This document shows, in pieces, positions 40,791 through 48,823 of a stretch of DNA of 64,000 nucleotides. Where the stretch lies: assembly GCF_021352225.1 (NCBI RefSeq), contig NZ_JAAUVI010000003.1:186001-250000 (forward strand). Reading direction: 5' to 3'. The position numbers and the translations under genes are program-made. Positions within the stretch are counted from its first letter, which is position 1. Each line of letters begins with the position of its first letter. The notes under the pieces were generated by a model that had not been told where the DNA came from, ran no database searches, and saw nothing but the letters and a program-made list of their open reading frames with translations. This stretch comes from Methylobacterium sp. C25. Lineage in GTDB: Bacteria > Pseudomonadota > Alphaproteobacteria > Rhizobiales > Beijerinckiaceae.

Positions 40791-42023
40791 CCGGGCCAGC
40801 GCCGTCTCGATGAGCCGTGCCACGGCGAGAGCCTGCCCGTCGCGCCCGAACCGCGCGATCACCTGCACGCCGAGCGGTAGGCCGTCGCCCGGTACTGGCA
40901 GGTTCACGCAGGGCACGCCCATCAGCGTCCACAGCCGATTGAACCGAGCATCTCCCGTGGAGGCGAGCCCGCGCGGTGCGCGACCGGGTGCGGAGTAGGT
41001 CAGGATCGCATCGAGGTCCCCGAAAAGATCCTTGAGCTGACGGCGGGCGTGATGCGCCTCGCGGCGCGCGGAATCGTATTGCGCAGCCGTGAGCGTCTGG
41101 GCGTGGTTGAGCTGCGGCCCGAGCACGGCCGGCAGCGCCTCGCGGTGGTTCGCGTATTCCCAGGCGAGTGCCTGACGCGCCTCGAAATCCTGGATGACAG
41201 GGTGCAGCTCCCAAGCTCGCGCGAAGGCATCCGGAAGCGAAAGGTCGATGACGGTGGCGCCCGCCGCTTCGGCAGCACGCGCCGCTCGCGACAGAGCCTC
41301 TGCGGCATCCGGATCCGCTGCGCCGGCAAACCCCTGCAGGCAAAGGCCGATGCAGGGCGCGCGAGGCGCATCGTCGGCGAGGTCGATCTCGGGGCGGTCG
41401 GCGATCAGCGCGAGCGCGCGGGCGATGTCGGGGATCGTGGCGCCGAACAGCCCGAGCGTGTCGAGCGCCCATGAGAAAGTCTTCACCCCCACCGTCGGCA
41501 GCAGGCGGAACGAGGCCTTGATGGCAGCAACGCCGCAGAACGCCGCCGGACGGACCACCGAGCCCCCGGTCTGCGTGCCGAGCGCCAGTGGCAGCATGCC
41601 CGCGGCGACCGCAGCAGCGGTGCCCGAAGACGAGCCGCCCGGCGTATGCGCGTGGTCGTGCGGGTTCACGGTGATCGCCGGATCGAGGCCGGCAAAGGCC
41701 GTCGTCGCGGTCTTCACGAGCGGCACTGCACCAAGACGCCGCAGCCGTGAGACGATGGCCGCATCGGCCTTCGGCTGCCAACCCCGATAGATCGGCGACC
41801 CCATCTGCGTGGGCAGATGCGCCGTATCGATGATGTCCTTGATGCCGACGGCGATGCCGGCGAGCGGCCCCTCGCCCGGCACGATCGGCTCCGGATCGCT
41901 GCTGACGATCGCGCCGATCTCCGGATCGCGCTCGGCGATCGCCGACTGCACCTCGGCCACGGCCTGCCGCGGCATGAGCCGGCTTTCCTCGATGCGGGTG
42001 CGGAGTTCAGTCAGCGAAAGCAT
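40785..42023 (-). CDS. Amidase signature family hydrolase
   Basis: 412-residue amidase with an intact Ser-Ser-Lys triad: Lys in GIAVGIKDIIDTA, the cis-Ser in HTPGGSSSGTAAAVAAG, and the nucleophile Ser in TQTGGSVVRPAAFCG. Length and sequence fit the GatA-related amidases that hydrolyse small amides (AtzF/AtzE-like or indoleacetamide hydrolase-like). It is not the tRNA amidotransferase, because gatB/gatC are absent and the C-terminus differs. No signal peptide, so cytoplasmic. Substrate unknown. Confidence 0.88.
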   Translation of the reverse strand: MLSLTELRTRIEESRLMPRQAVAEVQSAIAERDPEIGAIVSSDPEPIVPGEGPLAGIAVGIKDIIDTAHLPTQMGSPIYRGWQPKADAAIVSRLRRLGAVPLVKTATTAFAGLDPAITVNPHDHAHTPGGSSSGTAAAVAAGMLPLALGTQTGGSVVRPAAFCGVAAIKASFRLLPTVGVKTFSWALDTLGLFGATIPDIARALALIADRPEIDLADDAPRAPCIGLCLQGFAGAADPDAAEALSRAARAAEAAGATVIDLSLPDAFARAWELHPVIQDFEARQALAWEYANHREALPAVLGPQLNHAQTLTAAQYDSARREAHHARRQLKDLFGDLDAILTYSAPGRAPRGLASTGDARFNRLWTLMGVPCVNLPVPGDGLPLGVQVIARFGRDGQALAVARLIETALARA

Positions 42024-42136
42024 GTCGATCGATCCGTGGGCCGGGTGACCGCTGTCAACACTTGTCCACCGCTACGTGGGGCCAAGCGCGGCAACGTTAG
42101 CGCCCCGTTTACGCGCTCCTTCGCATTGTCGCGACC

Positions 42137-43081
42137 ATGTGGCGTAGCGTAATCGCATTCTCGATCCCGGCGGTGTTTCTCGCCGGCTTGGCCGGTTGCG
42201 CCGTCAACCGGTTCGAGGCCCGCGCGCCCTGGCGCGACCAGGCCGAAAACATGTGCATCGCGCGCGGCCTCGTCCGCCCGACGGCCTATGTCTCGCTCGC
42301 CAAGGAGATCGACGGCCCCGGTCCCTGCGGCATCCAACAGCCCTTCAGGATCACGCGGCTCGGCAACGGCACGGTCACCCTCAAGCAGCGTATGACGCTC
42401 GGCTGCTCGGCACTGGCCGAGGCCGAAGCCTGGCTCGCCGACACGATCCAGCCCGCGGCCAACCTCTATTTCGGCGTGCCCGTCACCGAGATCAACGCGG
42501 GCACCTATTCCTGCCGCGGCATGAACAACCAGGCGGGCGCCAAACTCTCCGAGCATTCCTACGGCAATGCCATCGACGTCATGTCGTTCAAGCTCGCCGA
42601 CGACCACGTCATCACCGTGAAGGGGGGCTGGCGCGGCACCGAGGCCGAGCAGGCCTTCCTGCGCGAAGTGTTCACCGGTGCCTGCGCCCGCTTCACCACG
42701 GTGCTCGCACCGGGCTCGAACGTCTTCCATTACGACCACATCCACGTCGATCTCGCCCGGCACGATCCGCGCGGTCTGCGTCGTATCTGTAAGCCGCTGA
42801 TCAAGTTTGAGCCGCAGATCGGCGCCGACGGCCAGCCGCGGCAATTCGCCAGCCCGCGGCCGCCCGTTCGCCAGCCGGCGCCACCTCAGGCACCGATCGA
42901 CCAGGAGACGGACGATCCCTACGGCGCGACGTCCTCGCGCGGTGGGTCAGCACAATATGCTCGTGCACCCGCGCCGCGCCCGGCCTACGCCGCTGCGCCG
43001 GCCGGTCGTTCCGGCGCCGCGATCGAGGCCGACGAGCCGTCCTCGTTTGACGTCGAGTCCTCCGCGCACTCGATCTACTGA
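42137..43081 (+). CDS. Extensin-like family lipoprotein
   Basis: 314 residues. N-terminal SIPAVFLAGLAGC is a lipobox (acylated Cys21). The Extensin_C domain follows (about 35-220): NMCIARGLVRPTAYVSLAKEIDGPGPCGIQQPFRI, TLGCSALAEAEAWL, SEHSYGNAIDVMSFKLADD and FHYDHIHVDLARHDPRG. The His/Asp pattern is that of zinc D,D-peptidases of the M15 fold, so a peptidoglycan-active role is plausible. The last 90 residues are Pro/Ala-rich and probably disordered. Cysteines suggest a folded envelope protein. No partner genes are obvious. Confidence 0.85.
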   Translation: MWRSVIAFSIPAVFLAGLAGCAVNRFEARAPWRDQAENMCIARGLVRPTAYVSLAKEIDGPGPCGIQQPFRITRLGNGTVTLKQRMTLGCSALAEAEAWLADTIQPAANLYFGVPVTEINAGTYSCRGMNNQAGAKLSEHSYGNAIDVMSFKLADDHVITVKGGWRGTEAEQAFLREVFTGACARFTTVLAPGSNVFHYDHIHVDLARHDPRGLRRICKPLIKFEPQIGADGQPRQFASPRPPVRQPAPPQAPIDQETDDPYGATSSRGGSAQYARAPAPRPAYAAAPAGRSGAAIEADEPSSFDVESSAHSIY

Positions 43082-43230
43082 AGGACGGGCGCCACCTGGA
43101 CGGGTGTGCCTCCGACTCCCCAGCCGGCGGCAAAAGCGGCGCGCGCGCACCGCGCAAGCTTGACTTGCCTCGGCGGGAGGCCATCGTTCTGCGCGACGAT
43201 CCGATCCCGCAGAAGCGAATTCACGACGCG

Positions 43231-43707
43231 ATGCGCAAGCTAACGGCCACCACCGCCCTCGCCTCTCTCGCCATGGGGCTGTTCGCGCTTCAGGCGATGC
43301 AGTCGGCTTCGGCCCGCTCCGCCCGCGAGGAGATCTCGCCGGCCGAAGAGCAGACTTTCCCCTACGACGCCAACATTCCCGGCTGCCAGGACACGGCCGT
43401 GCTCGAGGAAATCTCCAGCAAGTTCGCGGAGAAGGAGGCGAAGTACTGGAACACCTCGCTGACCATCGCCTCCTACGACAAAATCAGCCGTACCGCCTGG
43501 CGCCCTTACGGTGTCGACTTCATTCCGCGCCGCTTCTGCTCGGCAGTGGCGACGACGTCGGACGGCGTCCGCCGGCGGATCGACTACTCGGTGCGCGAAA
43601 GCCTCGGCTTCATCAGCGCGACCTGGGGCGTCGACTACTGCGTCCACGGCCTCGACCGGAACCTCGCCTACGCCTACTCCACCGCATGCCGGATGGCGCG
43701 CCCCTGA
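43231..43707 (+). CDS. Secreted protein, unknown, upstream of RNase T2
   Basis: 158 residues with a signal peptide (LTATTALASLAMGLFALQAMQSASA). The mature part has about four cysteines (IPGCQDTAVLEEISSKFAEKEAKYWNTSLTIASYDKISRTAWRPYGVDFIPRRFCSAVATTSDG, VDYCVHGL, TACRM), probably two disulfides. I do not recognise a named family, but the pattern of Trp/Tyr and paired cysteines is of a folded periplasmic domain. The stop shares one base with the ATG of the RNase T2 gene, so the two are co-translated and likely work together. Confidence 0.68.
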   Translation: MRKLTATTALASLAMGLFALQAMQSASARSAREEISPAEEQTFPYDANIPGCQDTAVLEEISSKFAEKEAKYWNTSLTIASYDKISRTAWRPYGVDFIPRRFCSAVATTSDGVRRRIDYSVRESLGFISATWGVDYCVHGLDRNLAYAYSTACRMARP

Positions 43708-44381
43708 TGCGCTCCCTCGGCTTCGCGCTCCTCGCACTCTTCGCCGCGACGGGCGCGCAGGCCCAGGATTACGGCGGATTCCGCGGCCGAGGCGCCGGCG
43801 GGGAACCAGGCGCCTTCGATTTCTACGTGCTGTCGCTGTCCTGGTCGCCGAGTTACTGCGCGGGGCCGGGCGCAGGACGCGATGCGGACGGCCAATGCTC
43901 GCCGGGGCGTGGCCTCGGCTTCGTGGTTCACGGCCTCTGGCCGCAATACACGCGTGGCTTTCCCTCGAATTGCGGCGCCTTCCCTCGCCCGCTGACTGGC
44001 GATGCGATGAAGGCCGCGGGCGAGATCATGCCGAGCGCCGGCCTCGCGCGGCATGAGTGGAAGACGCACGGCACCTGCTCGGGCCTCGACCCGGTCGCCT
44101 ATTTCAAGGCGGTGAAGCAGGCGCGGCAGGCGGTGACGATCCCCGAACCCTACCGGAAGCCCACGTCCAGCCAGCGCGCGGCACCGCTCGAGATCGCGCG
44201 TCAGTTCGCCGAGGCGAACCAGGGCCTGCGCACGGACATGATGACGGTGACCTGCAAGCGCGGGCAGCTTGAGGAGGTTCGGATCTGCTTCGACAAGGGC
44301 CTGAAGGGCTTTGCGAGCTGCCCGACAGTGGCCCGCCAGGGCTGCCGCGGCGGGGACGTCGAGATCGACGCCGCGCGCTGA
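43707..44381 (+). CDS. Ribonuclease T2 family protein
   Basis: 224 residues with a signal peptide (SLGFALLALFAATGAQA), so periplasmic like E. coli RNase I. Catalytic site I is FVVHGLWPQ (His75) and site II is HEWKTHGTC (116-124, with His116, Glu117, Lys119, His121). Multiple cysteines support disulfides. It degrades RNA without base specificity through a 2',3'-cyclic intermediate. It is translationally coupled to the secreted unknown protein just upstream, which could be an inhibitor, folding helper or unrelated passenger. Confidence 0.9.
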   Translation: MRSLGFALLALFAATGAQAQDYGGFRGRGAGGEPGAFDFYVLSLSWSPSYCAGPGAGRDADGQCSPGRGLGFVVHGLWPQYTRGFPSNCGAFPRPLTGDAMKAAGEIMPSAGLARHEWKTHGTCSGLDPVAYFKAVKQARQAVTIPEPYRKPTSSQRAAPLEIARQFAEANQGLRTDMMTVTCKRGQLEEVRICFDKGLKGFASCPTVARQGCRGGDVEIDAAR

Positions 44382-44464
44382 TGGCTTCCCAGTTGCTCGT
44401 CGGGCGCAAGGCCGGCTAGGGCTCGATCGGACGGCTGCGGCCGTACGCGATCGAGGATAACCTC

Positions 44465-44908
44465 ATGACCGGCACGTCGAACATGCCGCGCTGCCGCCTC
44501 GTCCAGGCCGGCGCCGCATTCACTGGCAAGCAGGGGCTCGACTACGCCGTCGGCATCTCGGCCGAGAGCGTCGGCGCCACAGGCATCCACCTGCAGCTCG
44601 TCACCATCCCGCCTCTCGCGAAGGCGAAAGCCCATCGCCACGAGTCGCATGAAACCGCCATCTACGCCCTGAGGGGCATCTCGGGCTGCTGGTACGGCGA
44701 CGCGCTGGAGGAACATGCCACGGTCCGCCCCGGTGACTTCTTCTACATCCCGGCCGGCGTGCCGCACCTCCCCTACAATCCGAGCGCCGACGAACCCTGT
44801 GTCGCCGTGATCGCGCGCACCGATCCGAACGAGCAGGAAAGCGTCGTTCTCACGCCCGAACTCGACACCGTCCATCCCGACCCGCTCGCGGGCCCCGTCG
44901 AACGCTGA
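44465..44908 (+). CDS. Cupin-domain protein
   Basis: 147 residues forming one cupin barrel. Motif 1 is AKAHRHESHETAIYALRG, with metal-binding His, His and Glu. Motif 2 is VRPGDFFYIPAGVPHLPYNP, with the last His. GAGGAT lies eight bases before the ATG. Such small cupins may be isomerases, dioxygenases or sugar-binding proteins; the ligand cannot be read from sequence. It stands between RNase T2 and rlmJ on the same strand. Confidence 0.82.
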   Translation: MTGTSNMPRCRLVQAGAAFTGKQGLDYAVGISAESVGATGIHLQLVTIPPLAKAKAHRHESHETAIYALRGISGCWYGDALEEHATVRPGDFFYIPAGVPHLPYNPSADEPCVAVIARTDPNEQESVVLTPELDTVHPDPLAGPVER

Positions 44909-44931
44909 CGCCACGCCTGGAGACAGACGCC

Positions 44932-45780
44932 CTGAACTATCGCCACGCCTTCCACGCCGGCAATTTCGCGGACGTTCTGAAGCACCTCGTGCTGACGCGC
45001 GTGCTCGTGCATCTGGCCGCGAAGGACAAGCCGTTCCGCGCCATCGACACCCATGCCGGACTCGGGCTCTACGATCTGACCGCCGACGAGGCTGGCCGTA
45101 CCGGCGAATGGCACGAGGGCTGGGGCCGGCTCGACACGCCGTTTGCCGAACCGGTCGAGGTGCTCCTGGCACCCTACCGCGCCGCGGTAGCGGCCGTGCG
45201 CGAGCGCCATGGGCCGACGATTTATCCCGGCTCGCCAGCGCTAATCCGTGAGTTTCTGCGCAGCGGCGACAAGGGCGTCTTCGTCGAACTGCATCCGGCC
45301 GATGCGGCGACCTTGGCGGAGCGCTACCGCAGCGATAGCCGCACCAAGGTCATGCATCTCGACGGGTGGACAGCCCTCGGCGCGATGATCCCGCCCCCGG
45401 AGCGCCGTGGCCTCGTCCTGACCGATCCGCCCTATGAAGAGCGCGGCGAGATCGATCGTCTCGGCCAGAGCCTCCTGAAAGCCGTCCGCAAATGGCCGAC
45501 GGGCATTTTCCTCGGCTGGTATCCGATCAAGGATGTCGCGGCGGTCGACCGGATGATCACAGCCCTCGACCGCGTGCTGGAACGGCCGGCGCTGCGCATC
45601 GATCTGATGATCGACCGTCCCGACGACGAGACACGCCTCCACGGCACCGGCCTCGTCGTGATCAATCCGCCCTGGACGCTCGCGGCGGAGGCGGACGTAT
45701 TCCTGCCAGCCCTCGCGGAGCGCCTCGCACGCGGAGGCTACGGTGCCTTCCGCTGCGACCGGCTCGGCCGTGAGGCCTGA
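44932..45780 (+). CDS. rlmJ: 23S rRNA (adenine2030-N6)-methyltransferase RlmJ, CTG start
   Basis: 282 residues, matching the usual RlmJ length of about 280. The product methylates A2030 of 23S rRNA. The conserved N-terminus (M/L)NYRHAFHAGNFADVLKH is encoded from CTG 44932, with GGAG upstream and no ATG, GTG or TTG in frame before it. The first ordinary start is GTG 44989, which would delete the motif. Other features are IDTHAGLGLYDL (SAM-binding) and the catalytic LTDPPYEERGE (DPPY). It converges on the glcD-like gene with three bases between stops. Confidence 0.87.
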   Translation: MNYRHAFHAGNFADVLKHLVLTRVLVHLAAKDKPFRAIDTHAGLGLYDLTADEAGRTGEWHEGWGRLDTPFAEPVEVLLAPYRAAVAAVRERHGPTIYPGSPALIREFLRSGDKGVFVELHPADAATLAERYRSDSRTKVMHLDGWTALGAMIPPPERRGLVLTDPPYEERGEIDRLGQSLLKAVRKWPTGIFLGWYPIKDVAAVDRMITALDRVLERPALRIDLMIDRPDDETRLHGTGLVVINPPWTLAAEADVFLPALAERLARGGYGAFRCDRLGREA

Positions 45781-45796
45781 GCCTCAGGCCGTCACG
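45769..45796. terminator. Hairpin containing the stops of rlmJ and the glcD-like gene
   Basis: CGTGA-GGCCTG, loop AGCCT, CAGGCC-g-TCACG: 11 pairs with one bulge. The loop and arms contain both TGA codons, one on each strand. Only three bases separate the genes, so termination signals must overlap the coding ends. Confidence 0.55.
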
Positions 45797-47217
45797 CGTC
45801 CTTCCAGCGGAAACACCTTGGCCGGGTTCATCAGCCAGGCCGGATCGAAGACGTTCCGAACCCGCATCTGCTGCTCCAGGTCCTCGCGGGTATATTGGAA
45901 CGGCATCAGCTCGCGCTTCTCGATGCCGACGCCGTGCTCGCCGGTGAGGCAGCCGCCGACCTCGACGCAGAGCTTCAAAATCTCATCGCCCGCGGCCTCG
46001 GCCTTCTGCAGCTCGCCGGGGGTGTTGATGTCGAACAGGATCAGCGGGTGTAGGTTGCCGTCGCCGGCATGGAAGACGTTGGCGACGCGAAGCCCTTTCT
46101 CCGCGCAGATCGCGCCGATCCGCTCCAGTACCGTGCCGAGCTGGCCGGTGGGGATGGTGCCGTCCATGCAGATGTAGTCGGAGATCCGGCCCGTGGCGCC
46201 GAAAGCCGACTTGCGGCCCTTCCAGATCGCGGCGGATTCGGCCTCGGACTTGGAGACGCGGATGCTGGTCGGGCGGAAATCCTTGGCGATGGCCTCGATG
46301 CGCGCGAGCATGTCCTCGCACTCCTCGTCGCAGCCCTCGACCTCGATGATCAGCATCGCCTCGGCGTCGCGCGGGTAGCCGGCCTGCGCGAAATCCTCGG
46401 TGATCAGAATCGCTTCCTTGTCCATGTACTCGATGGCGACCGGAATGATGCCCGCGGCGATGATCGCGGCGACGCAGTGCCCGGCATCCTCCACCGAGGA
46501 GAAGCCGACGAGCACCGGGCGTGCGCCTTCCGCCGCGCGGATGATGCGCACCGTCGCCTCGGTGACGATGCCGAGCTGCCCTTCCGAGCCGCAGACCAGC
46601 CCGAGCAGGTCATAGCCGCCGCTGTCGAGATGGTCGCCGCCGATCTCCACGACCGTGCCGTCGTTCGTCACCAGCGTGACACCGAGAAGGTTGTTGGTGG
46701 TGACGCCGTATTTCAGGCAATGCGCGCCGCCGGAATTCATGGCGATGTTGCCGGCGATGGTGCAGGCGAGCTGGCTCGACGGATCGGGCGCGTAGAAGAA
46801 GCCCTCGTGGCTCACCGCGCCGGAGATCGCGAGGTTGGTGATGCCGGCCTCGACCCGCGCCGTGCGGTTGGCGAAATCCATGTCCAGCACCCGGGTCATC
46901 TTGCCGACAGCGATGATGACGGCGTCCTCCTGGGCGATGGCGCCCCCGGCCAGCGAGGTTCCGGCCCCGCGCGCCACCACCGGCACGCCCTGACGGTGGC
47001 AATAGGCCATCACCGCCGAGACCTCAGCGGTCGTCGAAGGCAGCACCACGGCGAGCGGGATCTTGCGGTAGGCGGTGAGCCCGTCGGATTCGAAGACCCG
47101 GCGCTCGTCCTCGGTCGTCACGAGCGCCTCGGGTGAGACGAGCGGACGCAGACCCTCGATGATCGCCTCGCGGCGGGCGAGGATATCGGCATTCGGGACG
47201 GGAAAGGCGATCGACAT
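45784..47217 (-). CDS. FAD-linked oxidase, GlcD/D-2-hydroxyacid dehydrogenase type
   Basis: 477-residue flavoprotein of the vanillyl-alcohol oxidase fold. The PP-loop FAD-binding part is VVARGAGTSLAGGAIAQEDAVII; also present are SSQLACTIAGNIAMNSGGAHCLKYGVTTNNLLGV and GSEGQLGIVTEATVRI. The C-terminal FAD-oxidase domain has VFHAGDGNLHPLILFD and GEHGVGIEKRELM, with the metal-binding His. This is the GlcD subunit of glycolate oxidase or a D-lactate/2-hydroxyglutarate dehydrogenase. The glcE and glcF partners are not next to it in the window, so it may act alone or with distant partners. GGAG lies seven bases before ATG. Confidence 0.85.
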   Translation of the reverse strand: MSIAFPVPNADILARREAIIEGLRPLVSPEALVTTEDERRVFESDGLTAYRKIPLAVVLPSTTAEVSAVMAYCHRQGVPVVARGAGTSLAGGAIAQEDAVIIAVGKMTRVLDMDFANRTARVEAGITNLAISGAVSHEGFFYAPDPSSQLACTIAGNIAMNSGGAHCLKYGVTTNNLLGVTLVTNDGTVVEIGGDHLDSGGYDLLGLVCGSEGQLGIVTEATVRIIRAAEGARPVLVGFSSVEDAGHCVAAIIAAGIIPVAIEYMDKEAILITEDFAQAGYPRDAEAMLIIEVEGCDEECEDMLARIEAIAKDFRPTSIRVSKSEAESAAIWKGRKSAFGATGRISDYICMDGTIPTGQLGTVLERIGAICAEKGLRVANVFHAGDGNLHPLILFDINTPGELQKAEAAGDEILKLCVEVGGCLTGEHGVGIEKRELMPFQYTREDLEQQMRVRNVFDPAWLMNPAKVFPLEGRVTA

Positions 47218-47523
47218 CCGGCGTCTCCACTCAGAATTTTCGGCCGAGGATCTCTGCCCTAGCACGTGCCGCGTTCGCTTCAGCCCAGCTTCAGCCTCGC
47301 AAGCTTAACCTGGGTTATGCGAGCGGGACCAAGCTAGCGGAAAACGGCCGTCGACGCACGGCCTGCGGCAATCTGCGAATGAGCGAAGTGCATGCCAAGG
47401 CAACGCTTTCGCTCCTTCAGGGAGGGAACCCGGGTAGCGTTTCCAGTCTTTATCTGTTCTAAAGCTAAGCGGCTCTACCACCAGCCCAAGGGCGGCCATT
47501 GCCGCCTCCAAGGAGGAATTTTG
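47218..47523. other. Divergent intergenic region, glcD-like / cytochrome c
   Basis: About 306 bases, presumably with both promoters. An interrupted inverted repeat CTCGCA...TAACCTGGGTTA...TGCGAG lies near 47294-47321. A GGCGGC-CATT-GCCGCC hairpin (47491-47506) sits just upstream of the cytochrome gene's AAGGAGG Shine-Dalgarno and could affect its translation. No coding frame in it looks real. Confidence 0.45.
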
Positions 47524-47883
47524 ATGCGTCATCTCATCCTCGGCGTCGCGTTCGCTGCGCTTCTTCCCCTCGCTGCCCACGCTGAAGGCGATGCCGCGGC
47601 CGGCGAGAAGGCGTTCGCGCCGTGCAAGGCCTGCCACGCCTTCGGCAAGAACGGCGCCGGCCCCGATCTGCAGGGCGTCGTTGGCCGCAAGGCTGGCACG
47701 AAGGAAGGCTTCAACTACGATGCAGCCCTCAAGAATTCGGGCATCACGTGGGATGAGGCGAACCTGCACGAATGGATCACGGACCCCAAGAAGAAGATCC
47801 CCGGCAACAAGATGATGTACGCCGGTATCAAGGACCCCAAGAAGGTCGATGACGTGATCGCCTATCTCAAGACCAAGAACTAA
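47524..47883 (+). CDS. Class I c-type cytochrome (c2/c-550-like)
   Basis: 119 residues. A signal peptide (MRHLILGVAFAALLPLAAHAEG) is followed by CKACH (34-38), the single haem site, then NGAGPDLQGVVGRKAGTKEGFNYD, and the axial-Met segment GNKMMYAGIKD, as in small soluble periplasmic cytochromes of alphaproteobacteria. A near-perfect AAGGAGG Shine-Dalgarno, two strong downstream hairpins and its own promoter region suggest high, independent expression. Electron carrier between periplasmic dehydrogenases and a terminal oxidase is the likely role. Related proteins in methylotrophs take electrons from methanol dehydrogenase; that is not shown here. Confidence 0.9.
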   Translation: MRHLILGVAFAALLPLAAHAEGDAAAGEKAFAPCKACHAFGKNGAGPDLQGVVGRKAGTKEGFNYDAALKNSGITWDEANLHEWITDPKKKIPGNKMMYAGIKDPKKVDDVIAYLKTKN

Positions 47884-47896
47884 TCGATCCAAAAGC

Positions 47897-47924
47897 GACG
47901 AGAGCGAGTCCATTCGCTCTCGTC
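47897..47924 (+). terminator. Hairpin after the cytochrome c gene
   Basis: GACGAGAGCGA, loop GTCCAT, TCGCTCTCGTC: a perfect 11-pair stem beginning 14 bases after the stop. No U-run follows, so it probably protects the 3' end or works together with the next hairpin. Confidence 0.6.
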
Positions 47925-47944
47925 ATCGGATGGAATGCTCACAA

Positions 47945-47977
47945 AAAAGAAGCCGCTCCATTGGAGCGGCTTCTTTT
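47945..47977. terminator. Bidirectional Rho-independent terminator
   Basis: A 15-pair stem (AAAAGAAGCCGCTCC, loop ATT, GGAGCGGCTTCTTTT) continues into TTGTTT on the plus strand and, read on the minus strand, into further T residues. It serves both the cytochrome c gene (+) and the OhrR-type regulator (-), whose stop lies 16 bases away. Confidence 0.92.
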
Positions 47978-47993
47978 GTTTGGCGAGGATTGT

Positions 47994-48476
47994 TTAGCCT
48001 GCGGTGCGGGCCGTCGCTTCGGCACCCGCCTGGTCGTGCAACTCGGCACGCATGCCTGCAAGAGTCTCCAGCAGGGTACGGCGGGCATCCATGTCGAGGC
48101 CCGTCATGCCACCGACGTCGAGCGGCATGCATTCCATCTTGCCCTTCAGGCTGCGGCCCTTGTCGGTGAGGAAGATGCTGACCTGGCGCTCGTCGGCCCT
48201 GTCGCGCACGCGGCGAACCTGTCCCGCTGCTTCCAGGCGCTTGAGCAGGGGCGTCAGCGTTCCGGAATCCAGAAAAAGCTTCGTGCCGATATCCTTCACC
48301 GTCAGCCCTTCTTCCTCCCAGAGGACCAGCAGGACGAGATATTGCGGATAGGTGAGATCGTGGTGGCTCAGCATCGCGCGGTAGGCGCGGCCGAAGGCAT
48401 GCGCCGCTGAATACACCGCGAAGCAGAGCTGGTTGTCCAAGCGTTGCGGGTCGTCGGCCCGGCCCGGCTTCGTCAT
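47994..48476 (-). CDS. MarR/OhrR-family redox-sensing regulator
   Basis: 160 residues. The N-terminus LDNQLCFAVYSAAHAFGRAYRAMLSHHDLTYPQYLVLLVLWEEEGL follows OhrR closely, including the sensing cysteine (Cys18) in QLCF and the YPQYL segment. The winged helix (TVKDIGTKLFLDSGTLTPLLKRLEAAGQVRRVRDRADERQVSIFLTDKG) is typical of MarR. OhrR is a repressor released by organic hydroperoxides when the cysteine is oxidised, usually controlling an adjacent ohr gene. No ohr gene is in the window. Here the neighbour is the cytochrome c gene, convergent. Its target is therefore elsewhere or unknown. Confidence 0.86.
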   Translation of the reverse strand: MTKPGRADDPQRLDNQLCFAVYSAAHAFGRAYRAMLSHHDLTYPQYLVLLVLWEEEGLTVKDIGTKLFLDSGTLTPLLKRLEAAGQVRRVRDRADERQVSIFLTDKGRSLKGKMECMPLDVGGMTGLDMDARRTLLETLAGMRAELHDQAGAEATARTAG

Positions 48477-48823
48477 TCTCGCAGTCCTCGTCCCCGTACC
48501 GGCCGACCGCGTTCGAAGAACGCCGCTGGCGGCAGCATCGGCCTACCCTTGTCGGGATGACGCAATTATCCCGCCGATCTGCGCTTTGAACGCACAGGAC
48601 GGACGCGTTTTGCATCCAATCGGCAGCTAAGAGGCCGTTCTTAAAGGAAAATTGCACTGCACACAATCAAGGGCGCAGGCCTCTGCCGGGATCGCCTCAT
48701 GCGCGTGGCCGGGCGTAGGTGCGGGGCCACACCGATTTCTGCCTGACGATTTGCGGAAGTCGCCAAGGATTCGCCGACCTCGTGCGTCTGAGGGGTGAAG
48801 CTGTTTGGTAAGGGGCGAGAGGC
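48477..48823. other. Divergent intergenic region, OhrR-type gene / sigma factor
   Basis: About 350 bases with no convincing gene. Two candidate regulator sites are visible: an inverted repeat CGGGAT-N9-ATCCCG (48553-48573), about 80-100 bases before the OhrR-type start, and ATTGCACTGCACACAAT (around 48650-48668), with ATTG/CAAT ends reminiscent of OhrR-type operators. Both are weak by eye. The region should hold promoters for both flanking genes. Confidence 0.4.
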
